A stretch of 6,695 bases of DNA from Verrucomicrobiota bacterium (GTDB taxonomy: Bacteria > Verrucomicrobiota > Verrucomicrobiia > Limisphaerales > UBA9464): positions 1 through 6,695 of the forward strand of contig JANXMD010000002.1 in assembly GCA_025354845.1 (NCBI GenBank). Reading direction: 5' to 3'. Of this stretch, positions 1 through 6,397 are shown piece after piece (position 1 is the stretch's first letter; each line of letters starts with the position of its first letter). Both the position numbers and the translations under genes were made by a program. The notes below the pieces were generated by a model. That model made no database searches and had not been told where the DNA came from. It saw nothing but the letters and a program-made list of their open reading frames with translations.

Positions 1-1385
1 GACGTCATCACCCGCGAAGAAACAACGCCCGGCTGCGTTTCCAAATACTCGAGCAACAGCGTGTACTGCCGCTCCTGCGCGATGCCTGTGGTCTTGACGC
101 CTCTGGCATGCAACCAATCGGAAAACTGCAGGAATCCTTGAAATGGCGAGGCATCCGGCCACAGCAGGGCGAGCGAGGTGGCGAAGTTGCCACTGTTGCC
201 GAAGAGGTCCCAAAAGGCCGCGAAGCGACGAAGACGGGAAAGGGTCGCGGCATCGACCAGACGCGTCTGCAGCACCTCGTAGGGAGGATGCGGATTGTAG
301 ATCATGCCCCATTCGGCATCGTGACGGATGATCGGCGTCCCGCGCAGGCGCTTGAGAATGCCGACCTGAATCTCTTGGGGCCCGAGCCCGAGGAGTCGGT
401 CGAATCCCGCGGCGAAGCTCTCCAGCGATTCGCCGGGAAGTCCCGCGATGAGATCGGCGTGGATGTGGACGCCGGTCTCGGTGCGGAGCCAGTGAAAGTT
501 GTCTTCCAGGCGCGTGTGATCCTGACGCCGGCGGATGAGCTGTTCCACCTCGGGATTGAGCGACTGGACCCCGACCTCGAATTGGAGGCCGCCCGCTGGG
601 AATTGCCGGATGAGTTCGCGCAACGCAGTGGGCAGGCGATCGGGCACCAGTTCGAAGTGGACGAACATCCCGGGACGCCAGCGATCGAGGAAGAACCGGA
701 GGATCGCCGTGCTGGTCGGCAGGTGCAGGTTGAAGGTGCGATCGACGAACTTGAATCGTTGAGCTCCCCGGTCGAGCAGCGACTGCATCGCGGCGAGGAA
801 TCGGTCCAGTGGAAATTGCCGAACCGGAAGATCGATCGACGACAGGCAGAACTCGCAGGTGAAGGGACACCCGCGCGAGGCCTCCACGTAGATTACCCGC
901 TTGGCGAGGTCGTGATCCGTGTAAAGATCGTAGGGCAAGGCGACCTTGGCGAGATCGGGCAGCGGGGACGCCAGGATCCGCGAGGTCGGCGCCTCGCCAT
1001 CGAGCAGTTTCCGGCAGAGTTCGGCGAAGGCGAGGTCGGCCTCACCGGTGAGCGTGTAGTCGGCGAGTCGGACAATCTCCTGGGAATCGGTCTCGTAACT
1101 GACCTCCGGACCGCCGATCACGACGATCAACTCGGGCCGGATGCGCTTCAGGATTCCCACCAACTCGGTGGTGGCCGTCACGTTCCAGATGTACACGCCG
1201 AGGCCGACGATTCGCGGCTGTTGCGCCAGGATGGCGTCGGCGATGTCGATGGGCTTCTGGTTGATGTCGTATTCCGCAAGCCTGGCCCGCGGCTGGAGCT
1301 CCCCAAGATTCGCCAGCAAATACCGGAGCCCGAACGCCGCGTGGAGATAGCGCGCGTTGAGGGTGGTGAGCAGGATTTCCGGCAT
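1..1385 (-). CDS. B12-binding-type radical SAM protein (DUF4080-like), C-terminus cut off by window edge
   Basis: The reading frame from the ATG at 1385 stays open for 461 codons to the left edge, so the C-terminus is missing. Residues 1-140 form a Rossmann-like domain of the kind that binds cobalamin in this superfamily (start MPEILLTTLNARY, GGPE at 91-94), but I see no classical DxHxxG cobalamin-ligand motif. Residues from about 163 are a radical SAM core with CxxxCxxC at C173, C177 and C180, which would bind the [4Fe-4S] cluster that cleaves S-adenosylmethionine. The region after about residue 370 resembles the DUF4080 C-terminal domain; full members are a little over 500 residues, so some tens of residues are probably lost. 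The substrate is unknown; relatives include methyltransferases and other radical enzymes. It starts 11 bp after the GNAT gene and is probably the third gene of that operon. There is no clear Shine-Dalgarno site. The family call is firm; the function is open. Confidence 0.9.
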   Translation of the reverse strand, partial: MPEILLTTLNARYLHAAFGLRYLLANLGELQPRARLAEYDINQKPIDIADAILAQQPRIVGLGVYIWNVTATTELVGILKRIRPELIVVIGGPEVSYETDSQEIVRLADYTLTGEADLAFAELCRKLLDGEAPTSRILASPLPDLAKVALPYDLYTDHDLAKRVIYVEASRGCPFTCEFCLSSIDLPVRQFPLDRFLAAMQSLLDRGAQRFKFVDRTFNLHLPTSTAILRFFLDRWRPGMFVHFELVPDRLPTALRELIRQFPAGGLQFEVGVQSLNPEVEQLIRRRQDHTRLEDNFHWLRTETGVHIHADLIAGLPGESLESFAAGFDRLLGLGPQEIQVGILKRLRGTPIIRHDAEWGMIYNPHPPYEVLQTRLVDAATLSRLRRFAAFWDLFGNSGNFATSLALLWPDASPFQGFLQFSDWLHARGVKTTGIAQERQYTLLLEYLETQPGVVSSRVMT

Positions 1386-1396
1386 CGAGTGGCAGC

Positions 1397-1879
1397 CTAG
1401 CGCGCCGGATCCAGCGGCACCAGCAGGACGGGAAGCTCCCGGAGTTGCCCTTCGATGGAGTCGCGCTCGACACCAACCCGCACGGCCCCAATTCGTTCGT
1501 AGAAGCCCACCGCGTGAGGGTCCGACACGATCCGTAATTCACGCCAACCGAGGGAGACGCCCCGATGGCACGCGTCTCTGAGGAGCGCGGTGCCTACGCC
1601 TTGACGCATCCATTGGGGTAACACCCACAAGTGATCGAGTCGCAGGGAACGGCCTAGGGGTTGAAGCTGATGAAATCCCACGACCCGACCGCCGATTCGC
1701 GCCACGGCGGTGGGACGGGTGGCGAGGCTCTCGGAGAGAACCGTGAGCTGGGTTTCCCAAAACTTAATCCACGATTCCGGATAGCCCCAATGACGCTTGG
1801 AGGCGTGGGCGATGGCAGTCAGGAGCGGGGCCTGATCGGGCGTGGCGGACTCGATCGATACCGTCGCCGGCGGATTCAT
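1397..1879 (-). CDS. GNAT-family N-acetyltransferase
   Basis: This 160-residue cytosolic protein has the length and layout of a stand-alone GCN5-related acetyltransferase, which moves an acetyl group from acetyl-CoA to an amine. Motif A is visible at residues 81-100 (LDHLWVLPQW, then MRQGVGTALL), where the glycine-rich turn G94-V-G96 should hold the CoA pyrophosphate. The first position of the usual Q/R-x-x-G-x-G/A pattern is Met91 instead of Gln/Arg. A motif B-like stretch, SDPHAVGFYERIGA (119-132), carries the usual aromatic residue at Y128. I chose the ATG at 1879 because its ATGA overlaps the stop codon of the upstream phosphatase gene, which implies translational coupling; a longer frame begins at 1930 inside that gene and is unlikely. 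The substrate cannot be deduced. The family assignment is strong. Confidence 0.9.
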   Translation of the reverse strand: MNPPATVSIESATPDQAPLLTAIAHASKRHWGYPESWIKFWETQLTVLSESLATRPTAVARIGGRVVGFHQLQPLGRSLRLDHLWVLPQWMRQGVGTALLRDACHRGVSLGWRELRIVSDPHAVGFYERIGAVRVGVERDSIEGQLRELPVLLVPLDPAR

Positions 1880-2661
1880 CCGGGAAGAGGAAACCAGGAG
1901 TCGAGAGCCTCCAGGACACCGTCCCCGCACGTGCGCGCCGCGATGTAGCCGCCGTGGCCTGCGACCTGCGTCTTCACCACCGGAAGTCCATTCGAGGGCG
2001 TGGCGATCCAGCGTGCGAACTGGGGCTGCAGCATCGAAAGGTCGTTGAGGTGGTCACCGGCGGCGAAGGTTTCCGCAGCGGTGCGTCCGGTGAGACGCTG
2101 GATTTCCGCGAGGGCCGTGCCCTTGCTGTAGTCGCGGTGGCTTAGGCGCGAATACACGTCGTTACGCACCGCCACCACTTCGGGGACGGATTCGGTGAAG
2201 GTTTCGAACTCTGCCTGGATGGCGTCCATCTGGCTGTTGTTCCGGGCGATCACGCACAACGGCGACCAGCCATCGGCATAGAACGTGGCGTCGTACCGTT
2301 CCTCCAGCACGCGTCCCAGTTCACTCAATTTGGCAGCATGGTTGGTGAACAGCGCGGCGTGATCGGCGTGGCAACGGTCATTCCAGGGTTGCACCGGTTC
2401 GAAGTGACCGCGCACGTGCTGGTAGATCTCGCGCTCCACGGCGACCACGTAGTCGGGCATCACTTCCATGCGGGACCGGCCGATGCTCTCCATGAGACTC
2501 GGGAGGTCGCGTCCGGTGTTGATGACCCACAAGGTGCCGGCCAACTGCAGCGACTTCAGACGGGTTTGCAGCGCCACCGGCACCGGGCCGTGACTAAAGT
2601 CGGCGTGGATGGTGCCGTCGAAATCAGTGGAAATCAGTCGGAGCGGTCGGTCGGGATTCAT
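1876..2661 (-). CDS. HAD-superfamily phosphatase, Cof-like (type IIB)
   Basis: This 261-residue protein has all four HAD motifs. Motif I is TDFDGT, with nucleophile D13 and acid/base D15. Motif II is INTGRD, with T49. The motif III lysine is K180 in YSKG. Motif IV is AAGDHLNDLSML, with D203 and D207 for Mg2+. The region between motifs II and III (about 70-165) matches a C2-type cap, and the length fits the Cof group, which hydrolyses phosphate from sugar phosphates or other small phosphorylated metabolites in the cytosol. Some C2-cap relatives act on sucrose phosphate or mannosylglycerate phosphate, so a sugar phosphate is plausible but not shown. I start at the ATG at 2661; the TTG just before it (2664) is less likely. 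It is the first gene of the minus-strand operon, and its TGA overlaps the GNAT start. No good ribosome site is visible upstream. Confidence 0.92.
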   Translation of the reverse strand: MNPDRPLRLISTDFDGTIHADFSHGPVPVALQTRLKSLQLAGTLWVINTGRDLPSLMESIGRSRMEVMPDYVVAVEREIYQHVRGHFEPVQPWNDRCHADHAALFTNHAAKLSELGRVLEERYDATFYADGWSPLCVIARNNSQMDAIQAEFETFTESVPEVVAVRNDVYSRLSHRDYSKGTALAEIQRLTGRTAAETFAAGDHLNDLSMLQPQFARWIATPSNGLPVVKTQVAGHGGYIAARTCGDGVLEALDSWFPLPG

Positions 2662-2760
2662 CAAGCAGGTTCAGAGCGTCGGGTCGAGGGAGGCAGAGGA
2701 TCCGGGAACCGGACCCGGGCCTTGCGGAGGGCTAGCATCCCGACGAGGGTATCGCCGTCA
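2662..2760. promoter_or_regulatory. Divergent intergenic region between HAD operon and TPR gene
   Basis: This 99-bp gap separates two head-to-head transcription units and should contain promoters for both, because nothing upstream on either strand could read into them without crossing the opposing gene. On the plus strand TAGCAT (2733-2738) could serve as a -10 box, but I see no matching -35 at normal spacing. A short GC stem can form between CCGGG (2702-2706) and CCCGG (2714-2718) with a 7-base loop. No repeated operator is evident. The promoter role is inferred from gene arrangement. Confidence 0.4.
2745..2749 (+). promoter_or_regulatory. Possible ribosome binding site of the TPR gene
   Basis: GAGGG lies 11 bases before the ATG at 2761 and 17 before the second in-frame ATG at 2767. 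The spacing favours the first ATG, though it is longer than ideal. Confidence 0.4.
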
Positions 2761-3261
2761 ATGTCCATGTCCCACCAGGATCTCTACGACGAGGCGATGT
2801 TCGAGTATTCCACCGGGAATTACGCCCGCGCGCTGGAGCTGCTGAGCGAAATCCTCGCGGAGGATCCAGTCCACTTTGATGCCCAGCTCGCGGTGGCGAT
2901 GTGCCATTACCGTCAGGGTGATTTTCCCACCGCGATCCGTGAGGGGCACCAAGCCGAGAAGCTGCGTCCCAACGAGCAGCTGGTGCACACCAATCTGTCG
3001 CTCTTCTACATGAAGTCCGGCGACAAGCAGACTGCGGAAAAGCACGGTCTGCAGGCGCGCATCGCCTCGTGGAAGGACAACATGGCCCCGCCTCCGGTCC
3101 CGGGGACAAAGGTCGAATCGGACGACGAGCTGCACATGGCCCAACCCAAGGCGCCGTCAGTGAAGTTGCCGGAGAAGTTTCCCGACATGCCTTGGAAAAA
3201 GGCCAAGGCCCCGATCACACCACCGCCGCCCTCCCAGCCCCGTCCGCCCGCGGCTTCCTGA
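2761..3261 (+). CDS. Small TPR-repeat protein with proline-rich C-terminal tail
   Basis: This is a 166-residue protein without a signal peptide or membrane segment, so it is probably cytosolic. Residues about 5-105 form three tetratricopeptide repeats: helix pairs around 5-37 (FEYSTGNYARALELLSEIL), 39-71 (VAMCHYRQGDFPTAIREGHQ) and 73-105 (NLSLFYMKSGDKQTAEKHGL). TPRs bind partner proteins. The rest (about 107-166) is low in helix formers and rich in Pro, Lys and acidic residues. It contains PEKFPDMPWKK (137-147) and ends in a run of prolines, and it is probably disordered or a docking tail. The frame is open upstream to 2338, but that part runs antisense to the phosphatase gene; the ATG at 2761, with a GAGGG before it, fits the end of the repeat domain best. 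Its stop overlaps the ribosome site of the Rieske gene, so the two are probably co-translated. The partner is unknown. Confidence 0.88.
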   Translation: MSMSHQDLYDEAMFEYSTGNYARALELLSEILAEDPVHFDAQLAVAMCHYRQGDFPTAIREGHQAEKLRPNEQLVHTNLSLFYMKSGDKQTAEKHGLQARIASWKDNMAPPPVPGTKVESDDELHMAQPKAPSVKLPEKFPDMPWKKAKAPITPPPPSQPRPPAAS

Positions 3262-3265
3262 GGGG
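3260..3265 (+). promoter_or_regulatory. Ribosome binding site of the Rieske gene
   Basis: GAGGGG begins within the TGA stop of the TPR gene and lies 5 bases before the ATG at 3271 and 8 before the ATG at 3274. It is one of the few good Shine-Dalgarno sites in the window. Its overlap with the upstream stop suggests coupling. By spacing, the second ATG may be the true start. Confidence 0.55.
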
Positions 3266-3270
3266 TTCCC

Positions 3271-3603
3271 ATGATGCGCGAGTTTGACGTGGCGGAGTGC
3301 GCCAGCCTGCCGGTGGGTGCGGCACGAAGCTTGGAGGTCCACGGACGGCGCTTGGCGTTGGCGCATTTGGCAGAGGGTTTCTTCGCCATCGACGACGCGT
3401 GTCCGCACCGAGGGAGTCCGCTGGGTGCCGGATTTGTGAAGGATTGTGTGGTGCACTGCCCGCAGCATGGTTGGGGATTCGACCTTCGCACCGGTGCGTG
3501 CGATGTACGTCCTGACAAACCGGTGCTCACGCATCCGGTGACCGTTCGCGACGGGCACGTCTGGGTGAGCCTCGAAACGGATCCGTCACCCACGGCCCAC
3601 TGA
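3271..3603 (+). CDS. Small Rieske-type [2Fe-2S] protein (NirD / dioxygenase-ferredoxin-like)
   Basis: This 110-residue protein is essentially one Rieske domain. Box 1 is CPHRGSPLG, with C44 and H46. Box 2 is CPQHGWGFDLRTG, with C63 and H66. These four residues would bind a [2Fe-2S] cluster, two by Cys and two by His. The length, the lack of a membrane anchor or Tat signal, and the one-residue linker in box 1 fit the soluble ferredoxins of aromatic-ring dioxygenases and the NirD small subunit of nitrite reductase, rather than bc1-complex Rieske proteins. It should carry electrons in the cytosol, but no oxygenase, reductase or NirB gene is in the window, so the partner cannot be named. The start is at 3271 or 3274. 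It follows the TPR gene by 9 bp and shares its end region with the ribosome site, so the two are probably one operon. The domain call is very safe; the pathway is unknown. Confidence 0.93.
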   Translation: MMREFDVAECASLPVGAARSLEVHGRRLALAHLAEGFFAIDDACPHRGSPLGAGFVKDCVVHCPQHGWGFDLRTGACDVRPDKPVLTHPVTVRDGHVWVSLETDPSPTAH

Positions 3604-3675
3604 TCGAAATCCCTTCGGGCCGGCATCCATTTCCGGCTTCTGTCGCCACGGTCTTCCAGCGACGCTCCGTGCCTC
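3604..3675 (+). other. Intergenic gap with weak stem-loops before the glycosyltransferase
   Basis: These 72 bases separate the Rieske gene from the glycosyltransferase. CCCTTCGGG (3611-3619) can fold as a 3-bp stem with a 3-base loop, and GCCGG (3619-3623) can pair with CCGGC (3633-3637) across a 9-base loop, followed by TTCTGT. Neither is a convincing intrinsic terminator because the stems are short and no U-run follows. A promoter for the glycosyltransferase could lie here, but I see no clear -35/-10 pair. Confidence 0.3.
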
Positions 3676-4857
3676 ATGTCCGCATTGCGGGTTCTCCATC
3701 TCAACACCCAGTTTGCCTCGATGGGCGGCCTGGAGGCGGTGTTGCGACGGCATCATGAGGAAGACGCACGCTTCGATCTCGATTCGAGAATCGTCGTTTA
3801 CTACGAACCTGGAATCGAAGGTTGGCCTCGGGCACGGTTCCTGAACTTCTCGGACAAAACCTCGATTGCTCAAGCGCGCAGTCGCCAGCGTTCCGCGTTG
3901 AGCGACTTCAAGGTCGATGTGGCCCTGTATCACACCGTCTGGGGTGTTCCCTATCTGGCCGATCTGGATCGCTCGCAACGCCGGGTGCTGATGCTTCACA
4001 GCGACATTCCCGGACTGGACCGCTTTTTGCGCAGCCGTCTGCCCTGGATGGATGCGGTGATCGGCGTGAGTCGGACGCTTCTGGATCGGGCGGCCGCGGC
4101 GGCCCCGGAGCTGCGATTGGGACCCGAGCGAATGCATCTGGCCCCGTATCCAGTGGTGCCGCCACCCTTGCCACCGAGGAGGAATCGGGACCCGGAGCAA
4201 CCGCTCGTCATCGGTTATTGCGGCCGACTGGTTCGCGAGCAAAAGCGGGTGGAACGCTTGGTGGAGTTGGTTGCTCACCTTGACGAACTTGGTGTTCGTT
4301 TTCGTCTGGAACTCCTGGGTGAAGGACCTGAACGCACCGCGCTCGAAGCGTCGTTGCCGGATCGGTCGCGCGTCATCTTTCATGGTCGCAAGTCCGATGC
4401 GGCCTACTGGGACGTGCTCAACTCCTGGGACGTGATGGCGTTCACCAGCGACTACGAAGGCACGCCGATTGCGTTGTTGGAAGGATTGGCCGCAGGCGTG
4501 CTCCCGCTGCATCCGGAATTGAATTGCGGCGGAGATCACCTGGCCGCTCGGGTGTCACCGTCACTGGTGTTTCCCGCGGGCGATTTGAAGGGGGCTGCGC
4601 TGGCACTGAAGACTCTGGCCAACACGCCGGCAGGGGAATGGGATGCTTTGCGCACGCGTGCTGTGGCCGCCGTGGAGCCGCATCTCGGCGATCGCTATCT
4701 CAGCGGAATTGCGACCTTTTTGAAGTCACTCCCGCACCTTCCCGATCGCACGAAGCCGCCGTTTCCTTCACGACCCTGGCCGGTGGATCATCTGGCCTTC
4801 TCGACCCTGGACCGGATCAATTCGCTGAAGCGCCGGATCCTGGGCGGCGGGCGATGA
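3676..4857 (+). CDS. Glycosyltransferase family 4-like protein (GT-B fold)
   Basis: This is a 393-residue retaining-type glycosyltransferase that should transfer a sugar from a nucleotide-sugar donor onto a glycan or lipid-linked acceptor, probably at the inner face of the membrane. The N-terminal acceptor-side domain begins LRVLHLNTQF and has the glycine-rich turn GG at 17-18 (MGGLEAVLRR); H108 in MLHSD sits where GT4 enzymes keep an active-site His. The C-terminal donor domain starts near 176 with VIGYCGRLVREQKR (178-191), where R184 and K190 should meet the donor phosphates. It contains the EX7E motif, E261 to E269 (EGTPIALLE). The length is typical of GT4. There is no signal peptide. The donor and acceptor are unknown. 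The ATG at 3676 has no clear Shine-Dalgarno site, but the conserved N-terminal strand begins right there. Its 3' end overlaps the convergent methyltransferase gene by 41 bp. Neighbouring methyltransferases and a putative flippase suggest surface-polysaccharide synthesis. Confidence 0.92.
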   Translation: MSALRVLHLNTQFASMGGLEAVLRRHHEEDARFDLDSRIVVYYEPGIEGWPRARFLNFSDKTSIAQARSRQRSALSDFKVDVALYHTVWGVPYLADLDRSQRRVLMLHSDIPGLDRFLRSRLPWMDAVIGVSRTLLDRAAAAAPELRLGPERMHLAPYPVVPPPLPPRRNRDPEQPLVIGYCGRLVREQKRVERLVELVAHLDELGVRFRLELLGEGPERTALEASLPDRSRVIFHGRKSDAAYWDVLNSWDVMAFTSDYEGTPIALLEGLAAGVLPLHPELNCGGDHLAARVSPSLVFPAGDLKGAALALKTLANTPAGEWDALRTRAVAAVEPHLGDRYLSGIATFLKSLPHLPDRTKPPFPSRPWPVDHLAFSTLDRINSLKRRILGGGR

Positions 4858-5617
4858 CCGCAATGCCCGCGTAGATGGCCGCCGGATGGGCTGCGGGTAC
4901 CACGCCCTGGGAAGCAAAGAGGCCTCCGATTCGGTTGAGCAGGGGAAGGAGAATCCAGCCGTGGAAACGTCGCAGCAGTGCGAGCAGCTTGTGGCACAGC
5001 GGACGTTCCGGAATGTGGAGGGAATTGGCCGCATAGTGGACGACCTGCAGCGCTCCACGTGCGCCCGCGGTGAGTTTCCAGGAGTCGTCGACCACCAGAC
5101 CCGCCCGCCCGATCGCGTTCTCCAACCCGCGGGAAGTCCACCGGTGATAGTCGTGGGGACACCCGTGTTCCTCGAACATGCCGTGAGTGGTCACCAGCAG
5201 CCGACCACCGGGCTTCAGCAATCGCGCGCATTCGGCCAGATACGCGGCGGGATCGGGCACGTGTTCCAGAACCTGCGTGGAGAGGACGGCGTCGTAGGAC
5301 GCATCCGGCTCGTGCGTCAGTCCGCTCGATGGCAGCAGACGGTCCACAGCGGGGCCGGGGGTGACATCAGCCCGCACGTAGTTCGAAATCGAACGGAACA
5401 GGGATCGATAAGGGGCGCCGCCGCTGCCGTAGTCGAACAGGGATCCCGACACCCGGTCGGCGAAGCGTTCCACCACCGTGCGCAGATCGGTGAAACTGAG
5501 ATGATTCAACTCCGAGAGCGGTGGCTTCAGTCGGTGGGACAGATAGGCATCCGCGTGGAGCACGTCCGACAACCGGGACTCCCCGCTCGCGAGAGGCGTT
5601 GACCCCTGGGTGTTCAT
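4817..5617 (-). CDS. Class I SAM-dependent methyltransferase (Methyltransf_11-like)
   Basis: This is a 266-residue cytosolic methyltransferase. Motif I, which binds S-adenosylmethionine, is LFDYGSGGAPY (60-70). The acidic residue after strand 2 is probably D84 in VRADVTPG. Post-motif YDAVLSTQVLEHVPDP (108-123) and LLKPGGRLLVTT (133-144) are the classical later motifs. HDYHRWT (155-161) resembles a motif common in methyltransferases of capsule and O-antigen clusters. Its substrate may be a sugar hydroxyl or lipid-linked glycan, by context only. The C-terminal third is hydrophobic around 220-235 (WILLPLLNRIGGLF) and might touch the membrane, but it is not a clear transmembrane helix. The ATG at 5617 overlaps the stop of the TylF-like gene (ATGA), so the two are coupled. 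Its end overlaps the oppositely directed glycosyltransferase by 41 bp. Confidence 0.9.
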   Translation of the reverse strand: MNTQGSTPLASGESRLSDVLHADAYLSHRLKPPLSELNHLSFTDLRTVVERFADRVSGSLFDYGSGGAPYRSLFRSISNYVRADVTPGPAVDRLLPSSGLTHEPDASYDAVLSTQVLEHVPDPAAYLAECARLLKPGGRLLVTTHGMFEEHGCPHDYHRWTSRGLENAIGRAGLVVDDSWKLTAGARGALQVVHYAANSLHIPERPLCHKLLALLRRFHGWILLPLLNRIGGLFASQGVVPAAHPAAIYAGIAVIARRPGSGASAN

Positions 5618-6372
5618 TGCCGGAACAGGATTGCCTGCGTCGATTCGGGAAGGCTGATCAGTTCTTGGCCGAAATCACGGCAAGCGGCATCGATGGCGTG
5701 TCGCGCGGCGTAGCAGGCGGGCCAGTTGTAGTCGTCGAACACGATCACGCCCCCCGGCGAAAGCCGCTCCAGGCAGAAGCGGGTCGCCGCGGCGGTGGGT
5801 TCGTGGAGATTCACATCGATGTGCGCGAAGGCGATGCGGTCCGTCGTCACCTCGGCGAGCGTTCCCGGAATGAGACCGGCGACCACATGCACGTCGGCGA
5901 GTGGATCGCTCAGGACTTCGATCACCTGATCCCGCGGGGCGAGCTTGCACTGATTGATCGAAACGTGGGCGCCATCGCGTTCCGCGTCGATCTTCTGATA
6001 GCCGGCGAAGGTGTCGAGAAACCAGCCACGACGCCGGACGCCGAGTTCGCGCGAGACATCAAGCATCAGTCGCGCCGCGCCGCCGCTGCCGGTACCTGCC
6101 TCGAATAGGTCCCCGGGCACGCTGCGGGTCAAGCGGACCGACTGCATCAGCGTGTAGAGCTTTTGCCGCGACAGCATGGTGTTCCCCATCACGGACGGGG
6201 TGAACCAGCGGTCCATTGCCGATCCGCGCCAGGGCCGGAAGAGCCGGTTGTAATCTTCGGGGCCGGTGTAGAGCGCGTCGTCGGGCAGGGGATCGGGGAT
6301 GACCTGTGGGTGACGGCGGACCAGCTCAAGGCCGAGCGGGACTAGAATTCGGTTGGCAAGCTGGCGGAACAT
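5614..6372 (-). CDS. TylF/MycF-like O-methyltransferase
   Basis: This 252-residue protein matches the TylF (macrocin O-methyltransferase) group, whose known members O-methylate sugars in a metal- and S-adenosylmethionine-dependent way and which is also common in polysaccharide loci. Seen in the sequence are the SAM loop FEAGTGSGG (90-98), DTFAGY (120-125), HIDVNLHEPT (184-193), and VIVFDDY (209-215). Asp186, Asp213 and Asp214 have the 27-residue spacing of the metal-binding aspartates of this family, so metal binding should be intact. Asn188 stands where most relatives have Asp (HIDVDLYEP). The substrate is probably a sugar hydroxyl on a glycan or a nucleotide or lipid-linked sugar, which is inference. 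The gene starts 25 bp after the end of the membrane-protein gene and overlaps the next methyltransferase by ATGA. There is no good Shine-Dalgarno site. Confidence 0.9.
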   Translation of the reverse strand: MFRQLANRILVPLGLELVRRHPQVIPDPLPDDALYTGPEDYNRLFRPWRGSAMDRWFTPSVMGNTMLSRQKLYTLMQSVRLTRSVPGDLFEAGTGSGGAARLMLDVSRELGVRRRGWFLDTFAGYQKIDAERDGAHVSINQCKLAPRDQVIEVLSDPLADVHVVAGLIPGTLAEVTTDRIAFAHIDVNLHEPTAAATRFCLERLSPGGVIVFDDYNWPACYAARHAIDAACRDFGQELISLPESTQAILFRQ

Positions 6373-6397
6373 GCGTCGGGCGCTGCGTTCACAGCGG

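Noticed and set aside
108..1400. A 430-codon open frame on the plus strand
   Set aside because: It lies exactly antisense to the radical SAM gene, whose frame has clear CxxxCxxC and domain motifs. The plus-strand translation shows no recognisable motif; long antisense frames arise from GC-rich codon use.
1880..1930. Longer start of the acetyltransferase at 1930
   Set aside because: The ATGA overlap with the phosphatase stop at 1876-1879 marks the natural start, and the extra 17 residues precede the first fold element.
2338..2760. N-terminal extension of the TPR protein in the same frame
   Set aside because: The extension is antisense to the HAD phosphatase and has no repeat pattern; a ribosome site precedes the ATG at 2761.
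3611..3640. Intrinsic terminator after the Rieske gene
   Set aside because: The stems are only 3 and 5 bp and no run of T follows, so it is not strong enough to call.
3586..4539. A 317-codon open frame on the minus strand
   Set aside because: It runs antisense to the glycosyltransferase and the end of the Rieske gene, both with strong motifs, and its own translation resembles no family.
4886..5602. A 238-codon plus-strand frame
   Set aside because: It is antisense to the class I methyltransferase, which carries all SAM motifs. It shows no independent domain.
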